Shown here: one piece after another, positions 1 to 6,804 of the stretch
Layout of the letters: every line of letters starts with the position of its first letter
Position numbering within the stretch: the first letter of the stretch is position 1
NCBI GenBank assembly: GCA_014323965.1
Contig: JACONB010000035.1
Coordinates: 1 to 17,007, forward strand
Length of the DNA stretch: 17,007 nucleotides
Origin: Prochloron sp. SP5CPC1
GTDB lineage: Bacteria; Cyanobacteriota; Cyanobacteriia; Cyanobacteriales; Prochloraceae
Direction of reading: 5' to 3'
Notes under the pieces: generated by a model
Databases searched by the model: none
Told to the model about the DNA's origin: nothing
The model's input: the letters and a program-made list of their open reading frames with translations, nothing else
Made by a program: the position numbers and the translations under genes

Positions 1-359
1 TATAGATGAATCGTTCAACTACAGGTTTTGGCGCTACAGTGGGTGATATTGAATTGCTCCTTCGGAAGAGTGAACAAACTTTTCCTCTTTTTTTGACCCG
101 TGCCAATAGTATAACAAGTTATCATGAGTTATGCAATCATAAATTAATATCTTTTTTACTCAGCAGATGAAACTTTTATCCAGCAAACGTTTCAGCGATT
201 ATTCTCCCAGATTGTTTACACAAATGATTCAAAACTACTATAGGGGAAGGCACCATAGACAAAATTGGGTGCAGCCCTGAATTGCTCAAAACCAAGTCTG
301 GACTTGCGATTCCGGCCCCTTCCCCTGCCGTGTTGCGCTATACGTCCTCAGCAATGGTC
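1..359. other. intergenic stretch, no gene recognised
   Basis: No reading frame here has a recognisable family or convincing codon pattern. All three forward frames entering from the left edge stop within about 45 bases. The reverse frames give only short lysine-rich strings without a good start. An 8-bp inverted repeat (GGGGAAGG at 243-250, CCTTCCCC at 317-324) is visible but too widely spaced to interpret. The stretch is probably the 3' flank of the SDR gene plus regulatory DNA of a gene lying left of the window. Confidence 0.5.
288..306 (-). terminator. weak candidate terminator of the SDR gene
   Basis: On the minus strand, CAAGT-CCAG-ACTTG is followed by GTTTTG. It lies about 55 bases beyond the SDR stop codon. 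The 5-bp stem and short T run are marginal, so this is only a candidate. Confidence 0.25.
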
Positions 360-1022
360 TCAAGAGACATTGGCAAATAACTCCTCCCAGTCCAGGGAAT
401 TTGCCTCTGGTTGGGCAACTATTTCGACGATTTTATTGGCTGCTGCTGCTTGTAATAGGGCTTCGACGCAAACCTGGGCTACCTTAGCGCGGGGAATACT
501 GCCCTCAAACAAACTATCTGCTCCTTTCATCACTACCGGATCGGAATTATCTTCATTTTTCAATCCTCCGGGTCGAACGATAGTATAGGTCAAACCGCTT
601 CCTTGTAGATATGCTTCCCCTTGTTTTTTCCAAGCTAAAATGAGCCAAAAGAGATTGAGAGGATGGAAAAATCGGGAGACGCAGAGGGAGGAAACCAGAA
701 CAAAATGCTTTACTACCATAGTTTTAGCTGCATCGACCAAGTTTTTCGTACCCAGGCAATCTATTCGATAGGGTGCCGTAAAATCGAAAGTGGGACTAGC
801 ACCAGTAGCGCAGATTATAGCCGTACAGTCGGCAATCGCTTCAGGGAGACTCTCCGGTTTCAGTACATCCCCCACCACTAATTCCACTTTATCTGCGGGT
901 AAAATTGCTTGCCCTTTCTCTAAATTTCTAACCAGAGCGCGAACGGTAATATTGCCCTTGACCAATTTTGCCACAATTCTCCGTCCTGTTTGTCCCGTTG
1001 CTCCCGCTACCAATACTTTCAT
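360..1022 (-). CDS. NAD(P)-binding atypical short-chain dehydrogenase (NmrA/SDR_a5-like)
   Basis: The 220-residue product opens with a beta strand and a GATGQTG dinucleotide-binding loop (residues 7-13), the N-terminal Rossmann signature of extended/atypical SDRs related to Ycf39, Tic62 and NmrA. Later features agree: the VVGDV strand, ICATGA near residue 72, LVSS near residue 110, and YTIVRPGGL in the second half, which is typical of the cyanobacterial/plant SDR_a5 group. The canonical YxxxK pair is not obvious; the region reads AWKKQGEAYL, as is common for atypical members. The protein should be soluble and bind NAD(P); the substrate cannot be told from sequence. The start is ATG at 1020-1022 with a GAGA-type element about 8 bases upstream. 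It is followed on the same strand by nothing recognisable and preceded by the broken Uma2 gene. Confidence 0.9.
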   Translation of the reverse strand: MKVLVAGATGQTGRRIVAKLVKGNITVRALVRNLEKGQAILPADKVELVVGDVLKPESLPEAIADCTAIICATGASPTFDFTAPYRIDCLGTKNLVDAAKTMVVKHFVLVSSLCVSRFFHPLNLFWLILAWKKQGEAYLQGSGLTYTIVRPGGLKNEDNSDPVVMKGADSLFEGSIPRAKVAQVCVEALLQAAAANKIVEIVAQPEANSLDWEELFANVS

Positions 1023-1050
1023 TCCAATCTCTCACTATGTTTGTTAAGAA

Positions 1051-1751
1051 CTACTGCTTTTGTGCTGTTAGCTGCTGTACAAATGCTTGATGTTCTGAAG
1101 ATTGCACCCCTACTTGCAATACCTCTAACACTGGTACCATATCTTTTGCTAACAGGCTATTGACTGCCAACCACAACCCCGGAAACACCTCACTGCGAAT
1201 AATACCTCTTTCATCGGGTATTAACAACTGGTAATCGCCTTCTACTAATTGAAACCAAGCCAACTGATTTTCATAGGATTGCCAAACAATGTATTCTCGA
1301 ACGCCATTGCGTCGATAGACTTGTTTTTTACTGCCCATATCTATGGCAACACTACTGGCGGGATTTGTCCGCCTGCTTCCGGTTCAATAAAAAGTACAGC
1401 ATCGGGTTGAGGCTCGTTATCCAAATCCAGCCGCACAGTTGGTTCGACGCTTAAGTCAACTCCAGGGGTAAGGGCTTGATAAACTCCCAACCAAGTCATG
1501 ACTCGACTGTGAGGTAACCCGTGCTGGTGGTGCCGTAATGGAGATGCCACGTAGACGACTCCTTCAATCAATTCTGCTTTTTTAATCTGAGTTGCTGCCC
1601 CATAGCGTCGCTCAAATTCATGGCGCGTTAGGCGATCGCCACTTTCCAGCGGTGGCGTTCGTCGGGGTTGCGATTCTAAACTGGTTCTATCTGTGAGTGG
1701 AGGATAGACGCTCATAACTGCTTTTTTTCCGTTCTCCTGCTGATTGCTCAA
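1051..1751 (-). pseudogene. Uma2-family (DUF820) endonuclease-like gene, split by an internal deletion
   Basis: Two consecutive frames together spell one Uma2-family protein. The upstream frame (1751 or ATG at 1715 down to the TAG at 1341) carries the N-terminal half, with LIEGVVYVASP and then QPDAVLF, the first acidic residue of the PD-(D/E)xK-like site. The downstream frame, open from about 1366 to 1051, continues SSVAIDMGSKKQVYRRNG, then REYIVW and FPGLWL, the usual C-terminal half. Between them the expected segment holding the central catalytic acid (normally like PELxxEV) is missing and the frame changes, at about 1355-1366. Family members are usually near 200-230 residues, so about 20 residues are gone. 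Uma2 proteins are abundant in cyanobacteria and their role is poorly known. With the active site and frame both lost, this copy is almost certainly dead. Confidence 0.85.
1632..1639. repeat. HIP1 site (within Uma2 pseudogene)
   Basis: GCGATCGC, here in the extended form GGCGATCGCC (1631-1640), coding for part of the SGDRL segment. It shows what an uninterrupted HIP1 site in a coding frame looks like in this genome. Confidence 0.9.
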
Positions 1752-2378
1752 AACTTTATTAAGAACTAAACAACTAGTATAGAAATAGTAATTCTCAAAA
1801 ATAGAACAAGGTACACAATCTCAATCAGGTGGGTTATGCAGTCTCAATGTCAACCAATTGAATCGTCGCAATTTGCTGTCTTACAGCAACTTTTACTAAC
1901 GAAAAATACCCAGATATCATCAGGAGAACTGGAAAAATCAGCAACAAAGCCAGTATATTTTCAGGCCAATTTTGCAGACTGTATGGAAATGCATAGTAGT
2001 GCTGGCAAAGTTGCCGACTATCTTGCTAATCACCAAGATTGGTTTTGTTCTTGTGCCACACCGATGAAAACAGAACTTCTAGGCAATAATGCCTATATTT
2101 TAGCCATCGGTCGTCTTGGTGCTTTAGGTTATCAAGTAGAAACAAAAATTGCCATTGTCTTGGAGCCAGAAATTAATGGTAGATACCTGATGCAAAATAT
2201 ACCTGTACCGAATTATAATCCTGGTGGCTATGAAGTTGATTATAAAGCAATAATGGAGTTAGTGGAAATTCCTGGAAATGAAGTAAAAACGAACATAAAC
2301 TGGCAAATACACCTTGGGGTGAGGGTAAAATTTCCCAAATTTATTGATAAATTGCCCCTCTCTTTGATTCAGACTACT

Positions 2379-2421
2379 GGCGTGCTGCGCAGAGCGCCGA
2401 TCCGGCTTTAGCCGGATCGCC
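2379..2421. mobile_element. small palindromic insertion in a HIP1 site (33 bp net)
   Basis: GGCG (2379-2382) and GATCGCC (2415-2421) are the two parts of a HIP1 decamer, GGCGATCGCC, now separated. Between them lie an imperfect hairpin (2379-2398, GGCG...CGCC arms) and a perfect one, GATCCGGC-TTTA-GCCGGATC (2399-2418), bounded by GATC on both sides. GATC is thus present twice, like a short target duplication. The insert encodes nothing and introduces the TAG that truncates the DUF1997 gene. It resembles the small dispersed palindromic repeats known from cyanobacteria, but I cannot assign a named family. Confidence 0.75.
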
Positions 2422-2537
2422 TTTTAGAACAAATAGTGCGGCAAATTTCTCCTCGTCTAACTTATAGAGTTCAGAAAGACTTTCACTCCCGTTTCCGTCT
2501 CCCCATCCCCAACGACTGTTGCCGTAAATTGCACAAA

Positions 2538-2562
2538 ATCCCACGACCGACCGCCGTGGGAT
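2538..2562 (-). terminator. hairpin terminator of the DUF4079 gene
   Basis: ATCCCACG (2538-2545) and CGTGGGAT (2555-2562) form a perfect 8-bp stem with a 9-base loop. It starts 10 bases after the DUF4079 stop on the minus strand and is followed there by TTT. It overlaps the last codons of the original DUF1997 frame. The T run is short, so termination may be weak or shared by the two convergent genes. Confidence 0.55.
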
Positions 2563-2572
2563 GAGGGAAAGA

Positions 2573-3034
2573 TTAGAAATTGCTGACAATTTTTTGGACA
2601 ATCTCAATTCCCGTCAATGCCTGCCAGCCAAATAGACCCACGAGACTGGCATTCAGAGCAATATGAGCATAACGAGCGGCATCGGAACCTTTTTGCATCA
2701 AAGGAACCAGGGAAACGGAGATTGCTATTATACCAGTCATGCTCAATCCTGTCAATAGGTGAGGGCCGACAAAAAGTTTGCCATTGTTGATATAGGTAAC
2801 CGCCATACCGCCGATAGTACCCAATACCACCAAAGCTAGCAGGATCGAACCTAGTTGATAATGCTTGATATGGAATTGTTTTGGCACCAATTCCTTTCTG
2901 GTCTCCTTATCTGCGGTGCGAGTGCGCCGCACTTGAAGGCCGAGGTATCCAGCATATAAGGTAATTGCTAAGAGCACCCACATGAGAATAGGGTGCCCGA
3001 ATTGAGACCAACTTTTGAGCGTCTCTACATCCAT
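2573..3034 (-). CDS. DUF4079-family integral membrane protein
   Basis: This 153-residue protein has about four membrane segments: near residues 14-33, 60-80, 90-110 and 125-142. Positively charged linkers (RRTRTADKETRK) lie between the first two. Conserved-looking histidines stand in GHPILMW, IKHYQLGS and VGPHLLTG. This pattern matches the DUF4079 family of cyanobacteria and some plastid-bearing organisms, whose function is not established; the histidines could bind a cofactor, but that is speculation. I chose the ATG at 3032-3034 (MDVETLKSW) because a strong AGGGGAGA element lies about 10 bases upstream. A longer in-frame extension to 3124 looks like untranslated leader. A terminator hairpin follows the stop codon. 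The upstream neighbour is the protease gene on the same strand, 117 bases away. Confidence 0.8.
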   Translation of the reverse strand: MDVETLKSWSQFGHPILMWVLLAITLYAGYLGLQVRRTRTADKETRKELVPKQFHIKHYQLGSILLALVVLGTIGGMAVTYINNGKLFVGPHLLTGLSMTGIIAISVSLVPLMQKGSDAARYAHIALNASLVGLFGWQALTGIEIVQKIVSNF

Positions 3035-3151
3035 AGTGTTTGTGTTCTCCCCTATCGGCTGATAATCGTTATAAAACTTATAACATATGTTAAGTTTTAT
3101 ATCAAAGGTTTTGGTTGTTCTCACCCCGAACCCCTACAGCTGGTAACTGTT

Positions 3152-4597
3152 TCAAGGGGCAATAGCCGCAATAGATAAGGGATTTGATTCCCGGCGTCCT
3201 GGTAGTGGTTTGTCCGCCGCCCTAGCATAATAACGAGGTAAATACTCTACTCTGAGAATTTGAGAGCGTTCCTTAATGGAACCGTAAGAGGGATACTCGG
3301 AGGTAATGACTTCAGCATTGTGGGGAAATTCACTAATTTTCCCACTCGGTAAATTAACAATTTCCCAGTATGATTCTGGATCCAGACATTCAAAAACAGC
3401 ATCTTCTGGAGATTTAAAGCCTCTGAACCTGCCGCCAAACTGAGCAGATTGGCAACTCTGAATCTCTAGAGTACGATAGTTATTGCGCCCGTCCATGAAG
3501 AGAAAGGTATTCCATCGCTCCGTTCCCGAACTCCAATTCTGAGCAACAATCAAATACATACCGTCAGGGGAATAGGAGAGGGGATTGCTAAAATTATAGT
3601 CATCTGTGGCTAGAAAATGTTGGAACTTAACCCTATCCCCAGACTCGATAATCATTTTTATGTTTCGGATTATAGCTCTCGTGCAGCCATAGCGTTTCCA
3701 CATTGCTTCAAAGTAAACTTGAGTTTGGCTATCGGGGGATTTCAGTTTTTGGGAACGATAGCTCACTTCGTCCGAACCGCGACAGTTCATTTCCCCCAAG
3801 CTATTAAATGCCTTCAGCTGACGGTGCAAAGAAGCAAAAGAACCTTCAACCCATAACCTACGGGTAGCCGTATCTACTCGTAAATCTAAAATCTGCAAAT
3901 TTGGCCGATTGTGACTCGCCGTCACAATTACGATGAAAGTGCCCATGGGAATGCCAAAATTCAAGCCAGTCCGTTGGCATTTTTGGCCAAGATATGCGCC
4001 ATCGGCACGGCATTGCCGTGCTCCTAGGGCTCCATCGTGAATTCCCACGATCCGACCTTGTTCGTCTAGCAATTGACCGCCACTCAAACCCGGTCGAGTG
4101 GGATTGGTATAAATCAAGGTATTAGTACCCTGGGGATCGTCAACTACTTTACCTGAGGTAAAGCGAAGCAAGTTCGAAGGTTTTCCCCAAGGGAAAAAAC
4201 CAGCTAGATAAAGCTTCGTCCCCTCTGCTAGGTTGGGAATATCCCCCAACTCGGGGACGATATATTTATCCTCGCTGACGAACTCTACCACTGCCAAGTC
4301 CAGATTAGATAGTTGTCTGACTTTCGTGTGGTAGTCTTTCTCCTCCAGAGTATAGCTCTTGCCATCAGGAGTCACTAGAGTGTACTTACCCTGCTTATCT
4401 ACTACATGCTTGGCCGTCAGAACGTAGTAGGTATTGCCCTTTTGCGATACGATGAACCCAGAACCGAAATTTTTTGATCCTTGGATGGATACCATGGTGT
4501 CCTGGGCGATCTTGGCAACTTGATGGGGAGGTTCCACCGTAATACGCTGGATCTCTTTGTTGAGATTTATTTCCCAAAGCCACCGGAGGGCGAGCAT
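3152..4597 (-). CDS. trypsin-like (S1 family) serine protease, signal peptide disrupted
   Basis: The catalytic domain is clear. Counting from codon 4627, the triad is His74 (TAKHVV), Asp110 (NLDLAVVEF) and Ser182 (RPGLSGGQLLD), with GSGFIV before the histidine. The C-terminal half, after about residue 235, is not a recognised family, though SPDGMYLIV resembles a beta-propeller strand. This frame can be followed back to 4627, but that 'start' is a TTG in the loop of an inserted hairpin. The first ATG is at 4597 (MLALRWLW) and has no good ribosome-binding site. Removing the insert (4607-4662) joins this frame to a signal-peptide-like N-terminus starting at 4700. The intact ancestor was probably an exported or membrane-anchored protease. 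The present gene either makes an unexported enzyme from 4597 or is a pseudogene. Reading-frame integrity elsewhere suggests the lesion is recent. Confidence 0.8.
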   Translation of the reverse strand: MLALRWLWEINLNKEIQRITVEPPHQVAKIAQDTMVSIQGSKNFGSGFIVSQKGNTYYVLTAKHVVDKQGKYTLVTPDGKSYTLEEKDYHTKVRQLSNLDLAVVEFVSEDKYIVPELGDIPNLAEGTKLYLAGFFPWGKPSNLLRFTSGKVVDDPQGTNTLIYTNPTRPGLSGGQLLDEQGRIVGIHDGALGARQCRADGAYLGQKCQRTGLNFGIPMGTFIVIVTASHNRPNLQILDLRVDTATRRLWVEGSFASLHRQLKAFNSLGEMNCRGSDEVSYRSQKLKSPDSQTQVYFEAMWKRYGCTRAIIRNIKMIIESGDRVKFQHFLATDDYNFSNPLSYSPDGMYLIVAQNWSSGTERWNTFLFMDGRNNYRTLEIQSCQSAQFGGRFRGFKSPEDAVFECLDPESYWEIVNLPSGKISEFPHNAEVITSEYPSYGSIKERSQILRVEYLPRYYARAADKPLPGRRESNPLSIAAIAP

Positions 4598-4606
4598 AGC
4601 AGTGGC

Positions 4607-4662
4607 GATCTGGGGGTGGGGCACCAAGGGTGCCCCACCCGCCAGATCTGTGGTAACAGATC
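4607..4662. mobile_element. palindromic insertion in a HIP1 site (52 bp net)
   Basis: GC at 4605-4606 and GC at 4663-4664 flank what reads back as a single GATC, i.e. GCGATCGC. The insert carries a long hairpin: 4607-4625 pairs with 4629-4648 (19 pairs, one bulged G at 4641, loop AAG), with inner arms GGGTGGGGCACC and GGTGCCCCACCC and GATC at both outer ends. TGTGGTAACA (4649-4658) and a third GATC (4659-4662) follow. The net gain of 52 bases shifts the frame of the protease gene. The insert encodes nothing and has the same plan as the insert at 2379-2421. Confidence 0.75.
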
Positions 4663-4700
4663 GCTGCTGTAGCTAGGAAGATGGGAATCAATGTTTTCAA
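4661..4700 (-). pseudogene. severed signal-peptide start of the protease gene
   Basis: From TTG at 4698-4700 the minus strand reads LKTLIPIFLATAAI, a lysine followed by a hydrophobic run, then enters the palindromic insert and the wrong frame. If the 52-base insert is removed, the reading continues ATAMLALRWLW into the protease frame without a stop. A TAA lies directly before 4700 in this frame, so the start must be TTG at 4700 or TTG at 4691. No strong ribosome-binding site is seen, so the exact start is uncertain. Confidence 0.6.
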
Positions 4701-4762
4701 TTAGCTCTACAACCCTACTCTACTCCTGCTCCCATTATGTTACAAATTCAAACATTGCTCCT

Positions 4763-4870
4763 TTAAGGTAATTGGCTAATTGCTTGGATCAAACACATAG
4801 CAACGGAAAGAGTCACAACTGCTTGTACTGTATAGGTTGCTGTCCATTTCAATGTTTTAGCAATTTCCAT
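4763..4870 (-). CDS. possible 35-residue single-span membrane peptide
   Basis: The ATG at 4868-4870 is preceded by GGGAGAAAAAATC, a good ribosome-binding site at proper spacing. The frame ends at TAA (4763-4765). The peptide starts MEIAKTLKWTATYTVQ and has a hydrophobic stretch, AVVTLSVAMCLIQAI, long enough for one membrane span, with positive charge at the N-terminal side. A TATAAT box lies about 97 bases upstream. I do not recognise a family. It could be a real small membrane protein or the remnant of one; a 35-codon frame by chance is not rare, but the start signal and hydrophobic pattern argue for a gene. Confidence 0.45.
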   Translation of the reverse strand: MEIAKTLKWTATYTVQAVVTLSVAMCLIQAISQLP

Positions 4871-4966
4871 GATTTTTTCTCCCAGAAGATCGAAGGTATT
4901 TAGCGATTAATCGGGACATCATCATCTACAAGAGAGATGACCCTATTTTGGGAGCGAACAAATTTT

Positions 4967-4972
4967 ATTATA
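4967..4972 (-). promoter_or_regulatory. candidate -10 box upstream of the small membrane peptide
   Basis: The minus strand reads TGTTATAATAAA here, a consensus TATAAT. A TTGGAT hexamer 19 bases upstream is a poor -35 element. The untranslated leader to 4870 would be about 90 bases. The rest of 4871-5154 is AT-rich and shows no gene. Confidence 0.4.
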
Positions 4973-5154
4973 ACACGGTTTAAAGTATTTTATCCAAAGT
5001 TTTGTTGAATTATATCTCAATCAACGGATTAATCAAATCAGAGATTTGTGTGACCCCAATCACAATTGCTATCCTCCTCTATTAGCTTAGATTATATATC
5101 TAGCTTATTTCTCTTTTTGAATTCATCAGCAATATTACTGAATTTTTAGAGGAT

Positions 5155-5991
5155 TCAGGGTAACTCTAAGGCAATCGGTCCCATCAATCCTTTACGAAAA
5201 TCATTTAATAGCTGACGGGCTGCCCTTTCTCTATCGCCACGATAGCGAATCTTACCCAGATTGTCAAGGTATTCCTCGCAAGTCTTTGAAATAGGATCTA
5301 GTTGATAGCGAGATTGTAATATCTTGTTACAATTTAATTCTCCCAAAAGTTCTACTAAAGCTGCTGCTAGTCTTTGATTGTCGTAAGCAGCATCGCCAAT
5401 ATCGTCGCAAATGGCTAATTTGACGGCATTTTCTTGATTGTCTAATTTCCAAGGAATCACTCCCGGAGCATCCAGCATTTCTATTTCCTTAGATATGCGC
5501 ACCCATTGAAGTTGCTTTGTTACCCCGGGTTTCCGGGCACTAGCTACGGCTTTGCGCCCCACCAAACGGTTAATCAAGGCAGATTTACCCACATTGGGCA
5601 AGCCCATGACCACCCCACGCACAGGACGGGGACGCATCCCCCGCCTCTGCCTCCTTCGGTTCATTTCCACCCCGACAGCAGTAGCTGCTTTTTTCAGTGC
5701 TTTGATGCCCTTTCCTTCTTTGGCATTGGTAAAATAAGGCTGCTCTCCTTGTCCCTGGAACCAAACCAACCACTGCTGGCGTAATTCAAGGGGAATCATA
5801 TCCATGCGGTTGACTACTAATATTCGAGGTTTGCTGCCGATCCAAGCAGGTACTTGGGGATGGTGGGAGGCGATCGCAACTCTAGCATCTAACACCTCCA
5901 GCACTACGTCTACGCTCTTGAGTTTCTCTTTCAGTTGCCGTTCTGCTTTGGCAATATGTCCGGGATACCATTGAATGGGAGGATTTGTCAT
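5155..5991 (-). CDS. ylqF: ribosome biogenesis GTPase YlqF/RbgA
   Basis: A circularly permuted GTPase of 278 residues, the usual length. The motif order is diagnostic: NRMD (G4, 61-64) and TNAK (G5-like, 88-91) come before GLPNVGKS (G1/P-loop, 130-137), Thr158 in GVT (G2) and DAPG (G3, 174-177). The N-terminal IQWYPGHIAKA is the family signature. In the bacterial family this protein assists late assembly of the large ribosomal subunit. The start is ATG at 5989-5991; no strong ribosome-binding site is visible. It lies 37 bases downstream of the 153-residue membrane protein gene on the same strand and may be co-transcribed with it. Nothing in the frame looks damaged. Confidence 0.95.
   Translation of the reverse strand: MTNPPIQWYPGHIAKAERQLKEKLKSVDVVLEVLDARVAIASHHPQVPAWIGSKPRILVVNRMDMIPLELRQQWLVWFQGQGEQPYFTNAKEGKGIKALKKAATAVGVEMNRRRQRRGMRPRPVRGVVMGLPNVGKSALINRLVGRKAVASARKPGVTKQLQWVRISKEIEMLDAPGVIPWKLDNQENAVKLAICDDIGDAAYDNQRLAAALVELLGELNCNKILQSRYQLDPISKTCEEYLDNLGKIRYRGDRERAARQLLNDFRKGLMGPIALELP
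5870..5877. repeat. HIP1 site (within ylqF)
   Basis: An intact GCGATCGC inside the coding frame, at the codons for the VAIAS segment. Confidence 0.9.
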
Positions 5992-6028
5992 GAGAATTTA
6001 TATTCGAGCGATTCAAAGCTGGAGAAGT

Positions 6029-6490
6029 TCAATCATCATTCTTTTTAGGAGCAAGAACAACACTGATGCCAAGGCCGCCAAATCCTCCTACAACAGCAGC
6101 AACAATAATTTGCGCCAAACTTGCATCCCTTGTGAGTGCGGCATAGATAAAAGCCATCCCAACAACTCCTACAACAGCTCCAATTCCTATTCTGGTTGTA
6201 GCTTCACGAGCTAATCTCTGTTGGTGTCGATTCTCTTCTATTCTCGTATAGAACTCGAATTGTCTGCGATCATTAGATTCAGCCAAATCGAGTACTTTTT
6301 CGGGCGCTTTTTGAGCTAATGCTTGGATGGCTGTTGGATTCACCATCATTGCTATAGATACCGATCTAGCAGCATTTTCTGCTCCTAAAGCTGTTAAAGA
6401 AGAGTACTCCTCCTCTGACTTGACTAATTCATTTTGGCTTTTTGGAGTTGATTGTTGCTTTTCCTCATCAATATCTTGCTCTGTCACCAT
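6029..6490 (-). CDS. hypothetical two-span membrane protein
   Basis: This 153-residue protein is not one I recognise. The first 45 residues are acidic and polar (DIDEEKQQ, KSEEEYSS). A helical middle (APEKVLDLAESNDRRQFEFY) with many charges may form a coiled coil. Two glycine/alanine-rich membrane segments follow, near residues 101-118 and 126-146, and a short charged tail (PKKNDD) closes it. The ATG at 6488-6490 sits 5 bases after GAGGAGG, a strong ribosome-binding site that lies inside the 3' end of the upstream gene; the 23-base overlap suggests translational coupling. The two probably act together, and ylqF follows 37 bases on. Confidence 0.75.
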   Translation of the reverse strand: MVTEQDIDEEKQQSTPKSQNELVKSEEEYSSLTALGAENAARSVSIAMMVNPTAIQALAQKAPEKVLDLAESNDRRQFEFYTRIEENRHQQRLAREATTRIGIGAVVGVVGMAFIYAALTRDASLAQIIVAAVVGGFGGLGISVVLAPKKNDD

Positions 6491-6755
6491 ACCCTCCTCG
6501 ATAGCTAGGGGCTAAGAAGGCTTTGCCTAAAGATGCAGCAATTTTATAACTAGCGTAAGTAGCTGCTTCTTGTTCTCCTGATGGCACGACAATGAATGCT
6601 TGTTTTTCTCCTGTTTGCGGCCAATCAGGATAAATGGACCAACCTGTGTTCCCTTGCCTGAAAGCAGCAACATTTTGCTCAAATATTTTTCTTTGACTTC
6701 TTCCGGCTCCTTCGGGCAATACCATCCTATAGATAGCTTTTTGTGTTTGACTCAT
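6468..6755 (-). CDS. hypothetical 95-residue protein
   Basis: A small soluble protein with no family I recognise. It has a basic stretch (GAGRSQRKIFEQ), aromatic residues around GWSIYPDWPQ, and an alanine-rich run (EAATYASYKIAASLGKAF) before a glycine/tyrosine-rich end, YRGGYGDRARY. The ATG at 6753-6755 has an AGGGAAAG element about 9 bases upstream, and a TATAAT box is present about 45 bases upstream, so it probably heads an operon. Its last 23 bases overlap the start of the 153-residue membrane protein gene and contain that gene's ribosome-binding site. The close coupling suggests a joint function, but nothing in the sequence says which. Confidence 0.7.
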   Translation of the reverse strand: MSQTQKAIYRMVLPEGAGRSQRKIFEQNVAAFRQGNTGWSIYPDWPQTGEKQAFIVVPSGEQEAATYASYKIAASLGKAFLAPSYRGGYGDRARY

Positions 6756-6796
6756 GATTCTTTCCCTATAAATGCGGCGCGCTTCTGTTAATCAAA

Positions 6797-6802
6797 ATTA
6801 TA
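6797..6802 (-). promoter_or_regulatory. candidate -10 box of the 95-residue/153-residue operon
   Basis: The minus strand reads AAGATATAATTTTG, a consensus TATAAT, only 3 bases beyond the stop of the upstream universal stress gene. No convincing -35 hexamer is seen at 16-18 bases. Confidence 0.45.
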
Positions 6803-6804
6803 TC

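Larger units (their letters stand above)
1836..2564 (+). pseudogene. DUF1997-family protein, interrupted by a 33-bp palindromic insertion
   Basis: The ATG at 1836 has an AGGTGGGTT ribosome-binding region just upstream. The first 182 residues match the DUF1997 layout known from cyanobacteria and plants: SSAGKVADYL, DWF, an IGRLGALGY core, Y.VDY, and FPKFIDKLPLSLIQTTG. The frame then reads nine odd residues into a TAG at 2409-2411. Reading on in the same frame from 2415 gives DRLLEQIVRQISPRLTY and then VQKDFHSRF, the expected C-terminus, ending at a TGA at 2562-2564. The stop lies inside an inserted palindrome (2379-2421). Removing 33 bases rejoins TTG to DRLLEQ with no frame change and recreates GGCGATCGCC. 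The product is therefore truncated to 191 residues unless the UAG is read through. The family's function is unknown. The gene is convergent with the DUF4079 gene, 8 bases away. Confidence 0.85.

Noticed and set aside
265..588. 107-codon open frame on the plus strand
   Set aside because: It lies mostly antisense to the SDR gene and has a low-complexity, non-protein-like composition with no family resemblance.
1051..1338. Separate 95-residue hypothetical gene on the minus strand
   Set aside because: It is the C-terminal half of the Uma2 protein; its frame continues upstream of the apparent ATG with SSVAID, matching the family, so it is part of a broken gene.
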